From Cyanobacteria bacterium CYA (GTDB lineage: Bacteria; Planctomycetota; Phycisphaerae; Phycisphaerales; UBA1924): a stretch of 64,000 nucleotides of DNA. The notes beneath the pieces are model-generated. The model was not told where the DNA came from. It did not search any database and saw nothing but the letters and a program-made list of their open reading frames with translations. This document shows positions 44,539 through 53,117 of the stretch, piece by piece; positions within the stretch are counted from its first letter, which is position 1; each line of letters starts with the position of its first letter. The stretch is from assembly GCA_008363215.1 (NCBI GenBank), contig RHKP01000001.1, positions 310,001-374,000 on the forward strand, given 5' to 3'. Made by a program: the position numbers and the translations under genes.

Positions 44539-47034
44539 TCATCGGGCACTCTGACTGGAGTTCTGCAGGCACATCAGCACCGGCGGGCGCAGCAGGCGTT
44601 CGGCCTCCAACTCTCCCTTCGTCCGCACCGTCAACGTCCGCCGCTCGCCCGGCAGCAGCGTGACCAACTGGTCGTCACACTCCGCATCGCCCGACAGGCG
44701 CGTCGGCTCGATCACCACGTCGCGCACCAGCGTTTCGGCGTGCAGCCGCAGTTCGTAGCCTCCGTCGACCTTCTCCACCCGTCCGCGGCACACCGGCACC
44801 CCGTACGCCAGGTCCACGTCGTCGCGCCAGAACCACAGCGCCCGCTCGCCGAAACCCTCGACCACGACCAGTTCGCTCCGCTCGTCACCGGCCCCGCCCA
44901 CCATCTCCGCCACCCCGCCGACGATGGCGCTCGACCTCGCGTCCACCCGCGCCTCTGCACGCCGCTCGCACGCCTCGCGCCCGTCAAAGCCGACGCGGCG
45001 CACCGTCAGCACGCCCTCGAAAGGCTCCGGCGTGTCGTTGATCAATCCGAGCATGACGCGCCCGTCGATCGGCTGGATCGTGGTGACGCGCGGCGCAAAC
45101 GCCCGGCGCAGCGCGTGCCATCCCGGCTTGAGCCGTCCGCCGCTGTCGATCACCGACCACGTCAGCCCCGCCCAGCAGTCGTTGAGTTGCCAGGTCAGCA
45201 GCCCCGCGCACCGAGGCTGGTGCAGCCGATGCCACTCCGCCGCGATCGTCAATGCCCGCCCCTGAAGGACATGGGCCAGGTAGAGCCATTCGTCGATGTG
45301 CTCGGGTTCGCGCCCGAAGTACTTCTGCATCGCGTTGGCATAGATCGCCTTGTTGCCCGCCAGCGCCCGCTGCCGGAAGCCCATCGCCTCCGAGCCGACG
45401 CCCATCTGTTCGCGCCCGATCGCCTCGACCAGCGTTGCCCACGTCGCCGGCGACTGCCGCCCCAGTTCGCTGGTGAACAACGGAGTCAGTTCGCGATACC
45501 CCTCAAACTCCTTATCCCACGTGTGCCGGTCGCCCGCACTGACATCCTGCGCGTCACGCTCGCCCGACCCGGACCACGGCGAGTTGGCCCAGTACGGGCG
45601 CGTCGGATCGAGGCGGGCGCACACGCCCGGCAGAATCTCGGTGATGTACCGCTCGCCCCACGTCGCCGCGCCCAGGCGCTGCTTCCATCCCCACGCCTGC
45701 CGAGCCCACACGTTCTCATTTCCACCGCACCACAGCGCCACCGACGGGTGGGCGCACAGACGCGACACCTGTTCTTCGGCCTCGCGCTCGATCAGTCCCG
45801 GCAACTCGCCTTCTTCCGGGTACATCGCGCAGGCGAGCATGAAGTCCTGCCAGACCAGCACACCCAGTTCGTCGCAGGCGCGGTAGAACTCTTCCTGCTC
45901 GTAGCGCCCCCCGCCCCACACGCGCAGCATGTTCATGTTGCCTGCGCACGCCTGTTCGACGCGCTTGCGCACGCGATCGCCGGTCACCTCGCCGGAAAAC
46001 AGGGCGTCGGGAATCCAGTTCGATCCCTTGCAGAAGATGGCGCGCCCGTTGACTTCGATCGCGAATCGCTCGCCGCTGTGTCCCTGGTTGAGACGAACCG
46101 TGCGGAACCCGATCTGTCCGGTCCAGTCGTCGAGCGCCGTTCCCTCGGCGTCGCTGACCCACACGTGCAGATCGTACAACTTCTGCCCGCCGTGCCCGCG
46201 GGGCCACCATGTCTCCACCCCCGGCGCGCGCACATGCAGCGTCGTTTGCCGCGGCCCGTTCACCTCCGAGCCGGCAAACCCGATGTCACGCTCGCTGTCG
46301 CGGAGCATCGCCGAGACGCGCACCGCATCGTCGCCCGTCCTGTCGAGTTCGACGTCAACCTGCACGCTCCAGGCGCCTGAGTCATCCTGCATGCAGTGGG
46401 GGCGGACTCGGCGCAGTCGTGCTGTCGACCAGGTCTCGATGGCGGCGGCATCGAGTCCGCAGGTGGCGACGCGCGGGCCCCAGTCCCACCCGAACATGCA
46501 GGCCGGCGCGCGCACATACTGGAACGGCGCCCAGCCCACCTCGTCGCCGTTGTGCGGACGCGCCCCCAGCCGCTGGCGTTCCTTCTCGATGAAGGCCAGG
46601 ATCGGCTCGAAGCGCAGTTCGACGCGGTTGCGCCCCTTGGTCAGTTCGCCGGTCACCGGATAGCGGTGAGTCAGAAAACTCGACGCCGTCCGTCCGACGG
46701 TGCGCCCGTTGACCCGCACATCGGCCGGGCCATCGACTCCCCGCAGCACCAACTCGCAGCGCTGGCGTGCAAAGACGCGTTCGTCGGCCATGAACTCGGC
46801 GGCGAGGATCCATCCGGTTCTCCCGATCCACTGCGTCTGACGCTCGGCAAAGCCCTTGCCCGGGTGCGGTGCGATGTGCGCGCGCGCCAGGTCGAGATGC
46901 ACGCACCCCGGCACCTTCGACTTGAACAACCCGTTGCGGACAATGGCCGGAGCACCCTCGCCCGGGGCGAACGCGCGCACCGTCCAGTGTTCACACTCCA
47001 GGCCTTGACGGAGCAGTCCAAGGGTGCTCGGCAT
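44539..47034 (-). CDS. GH2 beta-mannosidase
   Basis: 831 residues, standard for Man2A-like enzymes, with no signal peptide (MPSTLGLLRQGLE), so cytoplasmic. FGWDWGPRVATCGL, FCKGSNWIPDALF and LRVWGGGRYEQEEFYRACDE are beta-mannosidase blocks. The acid/base Glu440 lies in WCGGNENVW and the nucleophile Glu523 in TSELGRQSP. The C-terminal beta-sandwich follows GLLTWQLNDCWAGLTWSVID. It removes terminal beta-mannose, for example from mannan or N-glycan core fragments. The longer open frame upstream overlaps the divergent CBM9-like gene and is rejected. Confidence 0.9.
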   Translation of the reverse strand: MPSTLGLLRQGLECEHWTVRAFAPGEGAPAIVRNGLFKSKVPGCVHLDLARAHIAPHPGKGFAERQTQWIGRTGWILAAEFMADERVFARQRCELVLRGVDGPADVRVNGRTVGRTASSFLTHRYPVTGELTKGRNRVELRFEPILAFIEKERQRLGARPHNGDEVGWAPFQYVRAPACMFGWDWGPRVATCGLDAAAIETWSTARLRRVRPHCMQDDSGAWSVQVDVELDRTGDDAVRVSAMLRDSERDIGFAGSEVNGPRQTTLHVRAPGVETWWPRGHGGQKLYDLHVWVSDAEGTALDDWTGQIGFRTVRLNQGHSGERFAIEVNGRAIFCKGSNWIPDALFSGEVTGDRVRKRVEQACAGNMNMLRVWGGGRYEQEEFYRACDELGVLVWQDFMLACAMYPEEGELPGLIEREAEEQVSRLCAHPSVALWCGGNENVWARQAWGWKQRLGAATWGERYITEILPGVCARLDPTRPYWANSPWSGSGERDAQDVSAGDRHTWDKEFEGYRELTPLFTSELGRQSPATWATLVEAIGREQMGVGSEAMGFRQRALAGNKAIYANAMQKYFGREPEHIDEWLYLAHVLQGRALTIAAEWHRLHQPRCAGLLTWQLNDCWAGLTWSVIDSGGRLKPGWHALRRAFAPRVTTIQPIDGRVMLGLINDTPEPFEGVLTVRRVGFDGREACERRAEARVDARSSAIVGGVAEMVGGAGDERSELVVVEGFGERALWFWRDDVDLAYGVPVCRGRVEKVDGGYELRLHAETLVRDVVIEPTRLSGDAECDDQLVTLLPGERRTLTVRTKGELEAERLLRPPVLMCLQNSSQSAR

Positions 47035-47052
47035 CGGGCTATCGTATCGCGC

Positions 47053-47796
47053 ATGAGCCTGCCACCCGCCCAGTCGCCGCGTCGCTATGACTGCTTCCGG
47101 GCCCCGTTCCCCCTCGACCACCTCGATGGGCGACTCGACAAGCCCTTCTGGCAAGCCGCCCCGTGGACCGAAGACTTCATCGACATTGAGGGCGATCTCA
47201 AGCCGCTCCCACCCCTGCGTACGCGAGCCAGGATGCTCTGGGACGACCAGTGCTTCTACTTCGCTGCCGAGATGGAGGAGCCGCACGTCTGGGCGACGCT
47301 GACGCAGCGCGATTCGGTGATCTTCCACGACAACGACTTTGAGATCTTCCTCAACCCCAGTTGCGACGCCAGGAACTACTACGAGTTCGAGATCAACGCG
47401 CTCAACACGGTGTGGGATCTGATGCTCCACGTGCCCTATCGCCAAGGGGGACAGGCCGACAACACGTGGTACATCAAGGGGCTCCGCACGGGCGTGCGCA
47501 TCGATGGGACGCTCAACGACCCGTCGGACGTCGACCGAGGCTGGTCGGTGGAAGTGGCGATGCCCTTTGCCGCCTTTGACCGGCACCAGCACGCTGCCTG
47601 TCCGCCCCGCTCCGGCGACGAATGGCTGGTCAACTTCTCCCGCGTCGAGTGGGATCTGGAAGTCGTGGACGGGCGATACCGGAAAATCGCCGGGCGGCCT
47701 GAGCACAACTGGGTCTGGTCACCGATGGGCCTGATCGACATGCACCTCCCGCTGCGGTGGGGCACCGTCCGGTTTTGCGATCACCGGCCCGGTTGA
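47053..47796 (+). CDS. CBM9-like carbohydrate-binding protein
   Basis: 247 residues, no signal peptide. The CBM9/DOMON-like domain starts LDGRLDKPFWQAAPWTEDFIDIEG, with RARMLWDDQCFYFAAEMEEPHV and NDFEIFLNPSCDARNYYEFEINALN further on, and GWSVEVAMPFAAF near the end. Such domains bind reducing ends of sugars. It is divergent from the beta-mannosidase with 18 bp between start codons, so both promoters must lie inside coding sequence or overlap. Function is inferred from the fold only. Confidence 0.78.
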   Translation: MSLPPAQSPRRYDCFRAPFPLDHLDGRLDKPFWQAAPWTEDFIDIEGDLKPLPPLRTRARMLWDDQCFYFAAEMEEPHVWATLTQRDSVIFHDNDFEIFLNPSCDARNYYEFEINALNTVWDLMLHVPYRQGGQADNTWYIKGLRTGVRIDGTLNDPSDVDRGWSVEVAMPFAAFDRHQHAACPPRSGDEWLVNFSRVEWDLEVVDGRYRKIAGRPEHNWVWSPMGLIDMHLPLRWGTVRFCDHRPG

Positions 47797-47939
47797 GCGT
47801 GGATACCGCCCGGCTTCCGGACGCGGGATGCCTTTGAAGGGGCCCGGGTTGTGCCTGAGCCGGCGAGTGGCTGGTTCTTGGCGGCCGCCGCCAGGGCGAG
47901 CAGGGCGGCAATCGTCGAAACGTGCTTGAGCGTCAACAC
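47781..47939 (-). CDS. Possible small secreted peptide
   Basis: 52 residues from GTG 47939, with GGAGG 9 bases upstream on the minus strand. The N-terminal LKHVSTIAALLALAAAA looks like a signal peptide; the rest is basic and Ser/Pro/Gly-rich. It overlaps the convergent CBM9 gene's last codons. No family is recognised. The remaining spacer to 48127 shows no gene. Confidence 0.35.
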   Translation of the reverse strand: MLTLKHVSTIAALLALAAAAKNQPLAGSGTTRAPSKASRVRKPGGIHAQPGR

Positions 47940-48127
47940 GGACTGGTCCTCCGAACTACACGTACCTGATCCACAGTGCGCACGAGGCGATCTGCCGGAA
48001 CTCCTCTGCGCTCGAACACCGGATCTCTCACAAGCGATGCGATTTTGCCAAGACCGACGGGCGGCGAGGTCGGGATCCCCCGGAGCCGGAGCCTGCGGGC
48101 ACAGCCTGGAACCGCTACGCTTGCCCC

Positions 48128-48721
48128 ATGAAACATTGGAGCCTGCTTCCCGTCGCGCTGGCGGCCTTGCTCGTACTGGCCGGGTGCAAGACAAGCGCCA
48201 CGCGCACCGATTACCTCTCGACCTATGACAACCTCGAACCCTCGAATGGCGGGCAGGCCTATCAGGCCGATCCGGCGGACCTGGCGGCGGTCAAGGCTGT
48301 TTACGTCGAGCCGGTCGAACTGCGGCTGGACAGCAAGGGCAACGTGAGCGCCGAGCATGCCCGCGTGCTGGCGGGCGAGTTGCAACAGGCGCTGACCGAC
48401 GCCATTCGCCCGCACCGGACGGTCGTCTCTTCACCTTCGCCCGATGTCGCCCGTCTGCGTGTGGCGCTCACACGGGTGCGCAAGGGCGTGTGGCTGTTGA
48501 ACCTGCACCCTGGCGCCAAAGTCATGGGATCGGGCCTGGGCGGGGCGGCGATCGAGGCCGAACTGCTCGATTCCTCCGGGCGCCAACTCTGGGCATTGGT
48601 GGAAATGCGCAAGGGCAACCAGATGGAAGTGGATACCTTCGACGAGCTCGACGACCCGCGCGACGCCATCGAGCATTGGCGGGGTGTGGTCGCGGCGCTG
48701 TTTGCTCCGCCTGCACCCTGA
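48128..48721 (+). CDS. DUF3313-family lipoprotein
   Basis: 197 residues. The lipobox is LLVLAGCK, Cys ~20. DYLSTYDNLEPSNGGQ, VYVEPVELR and EHARVLAGELQQALTDAI match DUF3313 lipoproteins; a glycine-rich stretch (GSGLGGAAIEAELLDSSGRQ) follows. Members are outer-membrane or periplasmic lipoproteins of unknown role. It is monocistronic, with no functional partner nearby. Confidence 0.8.
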   Translation: MKHWSLLPVALAALLVLAGCKTSATRTDYLSTYDNLEPSNGGQAYQADPADLAAVKAVYVEPVELRLDSKGNVSAEHARVLAGELQQALTDAIRPHRTVVSSPSPDVARLRVALTRVRKGVWLLNLHPGAKVMGSGLGGAAIEAELLDSSGRQLWALVEMRKGNQMEVDTFDELDDPRDAIEHWRGVVAALFAPPAP

Positions 48722-48853
48722 AGTCGAGGGCGCCGATGGAAAAGACCCGCGGACCGTGTGCCGGCGGGCCTCTCACTCTGTCAAGGTCAAGCCGCTCGCA
48801 CCGTCGCCACGCGCCGACGTGGACCGGGGGCGACTTGTTCTTGTACTCGAATC

Positions 48854-48865
48854 CGTGACGTCACG
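48854..48865. promoter_or_regulatory. Palindromic candidate operator
   Basis: CGTGACGTCACG is a perfect 12-base palindrome 71 bases before the decarboxylase start. It may be a regulator site; no matching regulator is in the window. Confidence 0.3.
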
Positions 48866-48936
48866 CAAGGGTTGTGTCGCCGATTCGGGCGCTGCCCTGG
48901 ACGGCCGCCTCTCCTGCACCGGCGATACGCTTGCCG

Positions 48937-50406
48937 ATGCAGCACGCTCCGCACATGACTCCCGAGCAATTCCGGGCCGTGGGCCACCGGCTCATCGACT
49001 GGCTGGCCGATTATCACGCATCGCTGGAAGGGCGCCCGCCTGCACCAGTGACCGGTCCGGGGAACCTGCTTGCCGAACTCCCCCGCAGCGCCCCCGCTCA
49101 ACCTGGTGACGAACGCGAGTGGGACCGCATCATCGCCGACCTTGATCGGTTGATCACACCCGGGCTGCTGCACTGGCAATCACCCAGGTTCTTCGGCTAC
49201 TTTCCGTGCAACTGCTCCATGCCCGGGCTGCTCGGGGCTCTCGTCGCGGCCGGGCTGAACGTCAACGGCATGCTGTGGGCGACCAGCCCTGCGGCGACCG
49301 AACTGGAAATGCGCCTGCTCGACTGGATGGCCGAGGTCATCGGGTTGCCTGAGTCGTTTACGTTCAACTCGCCCCAAGGCGGAGGTTGCATTCAGGGGAC
49401 GGCGTCGGAGGCGGCACTGGTGGCATTGCTGGCAGCCCGGTTCCGGGGCGTGCAGGCCGGACATGAACCGCGGGCGCTGTGCGTGTATGCGTCGCGGCAT
49501 GCGCACAGTTCGATCATCAAGGCCGCGATGGTCGCGGGCATCGCGCACGGGCCCGATGACGCCGACCGCGTGCGGACGATCGCCTGCGACGTCGGACACC
49601 GCATGGATGTTGAAGCCCTGAACCGGGCGATGCGCGAGGACGTGGCGAATGGGCTTGTGCCTGCGTACGTCTGCGCGACATTGGGAACCACCAGTTCCGA
49701 AGCCATTGATCCGCTCGACAGGATCGGGGCGGCGATCGAGACGCTGCCGTACCGCCCGTGGCTGCACGTCGATGCGGCCTATACGGGGGCGGCGTTGGTA
49801 TGCCCGGAGTTTCGCCGGATTCTCCAGGGTGTCGAGCGGGCCGACTCGTTCTGCTTCAACCCGCATAAGTGGCTGCTGACCAACTTCGACTGCGACCTGA
49901 TGTGGACTCGTCACCGTCGCGTGCTGATCGAGGCTCTGTCGATCACGCCGGAGTACCTGGGCCACCAGTCGAGCCAGAGCGGGCAGGTGATTGATTATCG
50001 CGACTGGCAGATTCCGCTGGGACGGAGTTTCCGATCGCTCAAACTGTGGTTCGTTCTGCGGCACTACGGGGTCGAGGGGCTGCGGGCGCACATCCGGGCG
50101 CAGGTCGCGCTGGCGTCGTGGCTGGAACAGCGGATCCGCGCCGACGCCCGCTTCGTGCTCGCGGCGCCGCGCGTGTCTGGGCTGGTGTGTTTCCGGCTTT
50201 CCGCCGGCGATGGGCCGACGCAACGCCTGCTTCAGCGCGTCAACGCGTCGGGCGAGGCGTTCATCTCACATACCAAACTTCCGGACGCCGACGGGTGCGA
50301 GCGATTCGTGCTGCGCGTGGCGATGGGCGCACCGTCGACGGCACCGCGGCACGTCGAACAACTCTGGGCGCTGCTCGATCGTGAGGCCGACGCGGTGTCG
50401 GACTGA
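48937..50406 (+). CDS. PLP-dependent group II aromatic-type amino-acid decarboxylase
   Basis: 489 residues. TPGLLHWQSPRFFGYFPCN near the N-terminus and NSPQGGGCIQGTASEA are group II decarboxylase blocks. HVDAAYTGAALVCPEF gives the PLP aspartate, and the PLP lysine is Lys311 in NPHKWLLTNFDCD. Related enzymes decarboxylate aromatic L-amino acids such as tyrosine, tryptophan or DOPA; a few are aldehyde synthases. ATG 48937 chosen as the first residue before the conserved MTPEQFRAVGHRLIDWLADY. The gene stands alone between a DUF3313 gene and pgpA. Confidence 0.87.
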   Translation: MQHAPHMTPEQFRAVGHRLIDWLADYHASLEGRPPAPVTGPGNLLAELPRSAPAQPGDEREWDRIIADLDRLITPGLLHWQSPRFFGYFPCNCSMPGLLGALVAAGLNVNGMLWATSPAATELEMRLLDWMAEVIGLPESFTFNSPQGGGCIQGTASEAALVALLAARFRGVQAGHEPRALCVYASRHAHSSIIKAAMVAGIAHGPDDADRVRTIACDVGHRMDVEALNRAMREDVANGLVPAYVCATLGTTSSEAIDPLDRIGAAIETLPYRPWLHVDAAYTGAALVCPEFRRILQGVERADSFCFNPHKWLLTNFDCDLMWTRHRRVLIEALSITPEYLGHQSSQSGQVIDYRDWQIPLGRSFRSLKLWFVLRHYGVEGLRAHIRAQVALASWLEQRIRADARFVLAAPRVSGLVCFRLSAGDGPTQRLLQRVNASGEAFISHTKLPDADGCERFVLRVAMGAPSTAPRHVEQLWALLDREADAVSD

Positions 50407-50497
50407 ACGAGCCGGTTGGGAACGCCCCGCCCGGTGCGGACGCCGGAGTAGCGCCAGGCCTCAGGCACGGCTCCGGTGTACGCGCCACAACGCACGC

Positions 50498-51007
50498 TCA
50501 GTCGATCAGCAACCCCAGCACCCACACCGCCAGCCCTGCATACAGCCCGGCCGCCAGGTCGTCGAGCATCACGCCCCAACCCGATCGCAGGCGTTGCAGC
50601 GCGTTGGCCGGTTCGAGTTTGCTGATGTCGAAGAAGCGGAATGTGAAGAACGCGCCCGCGAGCATCACCAGCATCAGCCGGACGTCCTGCTCGAGCGCGG
50701 AGGGAATGAACATGAGCGGGATGCACTGTCCGGCGACTTCGTCGGCCACGACTTCGGACGCGTCGGCGCCCCAGCGTGCTTCGGCGTCGTCCCCGTGCAC
50801 CACGCACACGCCGGCAAAGATCAGCAGCACCAGCGACAGAGCCCCGTAGTACACCCACGGCATGCTTGCCGGTCCGGCGCCGACGAGGATCAGACACCCC
50901 GCGAGCACCACCGGCGGCAGCGAGCCCCAGGTTCCGCTGGCCGGGCGCATGTGTCCCAGCCCGAACACGGTGAGCAGGTTCCAGAAGATGCCGGGTCGGC
51001 GGATCAT
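50498..51007 (-). CDS. pgpA: Phosphatidylglycerophosphatase A
   Basis: 169 residues, normal for PgpA. GLGHMRPASGTWGSLPPV near the N-terminus, DEVAGQCIPLMFIP in the middle and FRFFDISKLEPANALQRLRSGWGVMLDDLAAGLYAGL at the end are the family's conserved blocks. It dephosphorylates phosphatidylglycerol phosphate at the inner membrane. The start overlaps the pgsA stop by 4 bp, so the two successive steps are translationally coupled. Confidence 0.92.
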   Translation of the reverse strand: MIRRPGIFWNLLTVFGLGHMRPASGTWGSLPPVVLAGCLILVGAGPASMPWVYYGALSLVLLIFAGVCVVHGDDAEARWGADASEVVADEVAGQCIPLMFIPSALEQDVRLMLVMLAGAFFTFRFFDISKLEPANALQRLRSGWGVMLDDLAAGLYAGLAVWVLGLLID

Positions 51008-51669
51008 GCCGCGCCTCCCGAGCGCGACACACGCCAGGCTCGCATGACGTAGGGAACACCCGACCAGGCCGTCACGAGCGTTGTGGTCCAGGCTGTGGCG
51101 ATCACTACCCACCGAACCGGCGATCCGGGCTGGGCCGGATCGAAGGCAAGGGCGAGGAGGATGATCGGGACGGCGACGGACTGGAGGATCATCTTGAACT
51201 TGCCCGAGGCCGTGGCCGAGAAATCCACCCCGCGCGACTCGTACACCCCGCGCAGGGTGGTGACGAGCAGTTCGCGTGCGAGGAGGACGACGACCATCCA
51301 GGAGTGGACGCCGCTGAGCATGACGCCGCGAGGGTCGGCGAACACGGGTCCGGCCAGGCAGATGAAGCATCCGAGGATGAGGATTTTGTCGGCGAAGGGG
51401 TCGACGACGCGCCCGAACAAGGTGACGACGTGCCAGCGCCGGGCCAGGTGCCCGTCGAGGGCGTCGGTCGCGGCGGCGAGGATGAAAAGTGTGCCGGCGA
51501 CGAGCAATGGAATCCGGTCGGCGGTCAGCCCGTCCTGCGCCGCCGGGCCGACGAAGGCGCTCAAGACGATGAAAACCGCGGCTGCCAGCACGACGCGCGC
51601 GATGGTCAGCGCGTTGGGAGTCCGGCGTTGCCAGGGGGCGGGGACCGTCGGCTCGGGCATGGGTGGCAT
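51004..51669 (-). CDS. pgsA: CDP-diacylglycerol-glycerol-3-phosphate 3-phosphatidyltransferase
   Basis: 221 residues. The CDP-alcohol phosphotransferase motif is complete: DALDGHLARRWHVVTLFGRVVDPFADK (D-x2-DG-x2-AR-x8-G-x3-D-x3-D), residues ~68-94. It is a multi-helix inner-membrane enzyme making phosphatidylglycerol phosphate. Start could be ATG 51669 or 51660. It makes the substrate for the next gene, pgpA, and indirectly for Cls. Confidence 0.9.
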   Translation of the reverse strand: MPPMPEPTVPAPWQRRTPNALTIARVVLAAAVFIVLSAFVGPAAQDGLTADRIPLLVAGTLFILAAATDALDGHLARRWHVVTLFGRVVDPFADKILILGCFICLAGPVFADPRGVMLSGVHSWMVVVLLARELLVTTLRGVYESRGVDFSATASGKFKMILQSVAVPIILLALAFDPAQPGSPVRWVVIATAWTTTLVTAWSGVPYVMRAWRVSRSGGAA

Positions 51670-51711
51670 GTTAGGTGGCGGGATTCCCGCTCACTGCCGG
51701 CCCGAGGTTAG

Positions 51712-51740
51712 TTGAAGCGAACCTGGCGCGGCACTATCCT
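51712..51740 (+). promoter_or_regulatory. Candidate promoter for nuoJKLMN
   Basis: TTGAAG (51712-51717), 17-base spacer, TATCCT (51735-51740), 74 bases before nuoJ. Each hexamer matches consensus at 4 of 6 positions. Confidence 0.4.
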
Positions 51741-51813
51741 CACGCCCCGACGTTGCGCAGTCAGTCGCTGCCGAAATCGGGGACTTCGGAGGGTGCCCCC
51801 TCCCCGCGTCGGG

Positions 51814-52764
51814 ATGCTCCGCGTGAACGAATTCCTTGCTCCGATTCTGCTGTATGCGGCCTGCCTGATCGGTGCGATCGGCGTGGCGCTCGCACTTCCC
51901 CGCCGCAAGCCCGGAATTGCCCTGATTGGGGGAGTTGTCGCCCTAGGTGCGATCGGGCTGGGGGCTTTGGGTTTGTTCCTGTGGGCGGCGGACAGCGAGT
52001 TGCTGCCCAGCGTGTTCTTCTACATCTTCGGATTGCTGGCGTTGGGGTCGGGGCTGCGGATGATCACGCACCCGAGGCCGGTGTATTCGGCGCTGTACTT
52101 CATCCTGACGATCATCGCTTCGAGCGGGCTGTATGTCATTCTCTCTGCGGAGTTTATGGCGTTCGCCCTCATCATCATCTATGCCGGGGCGATCATCATC
52201 ACCTACCTGTTCGTGATCATGCTGGCCACGCAGGCTCCGACGGAAGATGATGAGGATCTTCTGTCCACCTGCGACACCGAGGCCCGCGACCCGGTGTGGA
52301 GCGCAGCGGTCGGGTTCGTGATCCTGGCGGCTCTGACGGCCATGATGTTCCGAGGCAGCGAGATGCTCCCCCCTGTTCCGGCGAATGCCGGGTCGACCGA
52401 GTTGCTCGCTCAGATGCCACGCAAGGTCGAGCGCGAGTTGCGCCGTTCGGGAGTGATCCGTGCCGACCAGGATGTTCAGACGGCCGACGGCGTGGCCCGG
52501 ATCGACTGGGATGCGAGGCTGGTGGCGCTCGAGGGCGGGAACCATGCCGCCCTGCCCGAGGGCTTTGGCACCAGCAACGTCGAACAACTGGGCTTCAACC
52601 TGCTCGACGAGCACCCGATGACGATCGAGATCGCGGGCATCATCCTTCTGATGGCGATGCTGGGGGCGACGGTGCTGGCGCGACGGCAGGTGGACATCGC
52701 CGAGGCAGCCAAGGCGATGCAGGCGCGGCATCTGTCGTTGCGGGAGGGTGCATCCGATGCTTGA
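51814..52764 (+). CDS. nuoJ: NADH-quinone oxidoreductase subunit J
   Basis: 316 residues, against ~165-200 in most bacteria. Five hydrophobic helices: SALYFILTIIASSGLYVILSAEFMAFALIIIYAGAIIITYLFVIM is the conserved NuoJ core. The extra length is a ~90-residue hydrophilic loop before the last helix (from MLPPVPANAGS to NLLDEHP). Final helix IAGIILLMAMLGATVLARR. It is a proton-channel subunit of complex I. ATG 51814 or GTG 51823 could be the start. Overlaps nuoK by 8 bp. Confidence 0.9.
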   Translation: MLRVNEFLAPILLYAACLIGAIGVALALPRRKPGIALIGGVVALGAIGLGALGLFLWAADSELLPSVFFYIFGLLALGSGLRMITHPRPVYSALYFILTIIASSGLYVILSAEFMAFALIIIYAGAIIITYLFVIMLATQAPTEDDEDLLSTCDTEARDPVWSAAVGFVILAALTAMMFRGSEMLPPVPANAGSTELLAQMPRKVERELRRSGVIRADQDVQTADGVARIDWDARLVALEGGNHAALPEGFGTSNVEQLGFNLLDEHPMTIEIAGIILLMAMLGATVLARRQVDIAEAAKAMQARHLSLREGASDA

Positions 52765-53101
52765 ACTGGCGCAGGGCGCGTTTCCCGAGCCGTTGGCCGG
52801 CGTGACGCTGGCGCATTACCTGGTGCTTTCGGGGGCGATGTTCACGCTGGGGCTGGTGGGTTTCATCACCCGGCGCAACCTGATCATCATGTTCCTGTGC
52901 ACCGAGTTGATGTTTCAGGCGGCCGGTCTGGCGCTGATCGCATTCAGCCGTTATCACCTGAATCTGGACGGGCAGACGTTCGTGATTTTCGTGCTGACCG
53001 TGGCGGCGGCGGAGGCGGCGCTGGCGCTGGCGCTGGTGGTGCTGCTGTTCCGTCGTCGCGAGTCGCTCAGTTCGGAAGACTGGTCCGACCTGAAGGGTTG
53101 A
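52757..53101 (+). CDS. nuoK: NADH-quinone oxidoreductase subunit K
   Basis: 114 residues with three helices. HYLVLSGAMFTLGLVGFITRRNLIIMFLCTELMFQAAGL carries the conserved Glu of helix 2, and TVAAAEAALALALVVLLFRR the helix 3 Glu, both proton-path residues of NuoK. ATG 52757 with GGGAGG upstream is preferred over GTG 52748. The final SSEDWSDLKG matches the family tail. Confidence 0.93.
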   Translation: MLELAQGAFPEPLAGVTLAHYLVLSGAMFTLGLVGFITRRNLIIMFLCTELMFQAAGLALIAFSRYHLNLDGQTFVIFVLTVAAAEAALALALVVLLFRRRESLSSEDWSDLKG

Positions 53102-53117
53102 GAGGGGAGTTGCCACG

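Noticed and set aside
44539..47706. 1055-residue version of the beta-mannosidase
   Set aside because: The extension is antisense to the CBM9-like gene; GH2 homology begins at 47034.
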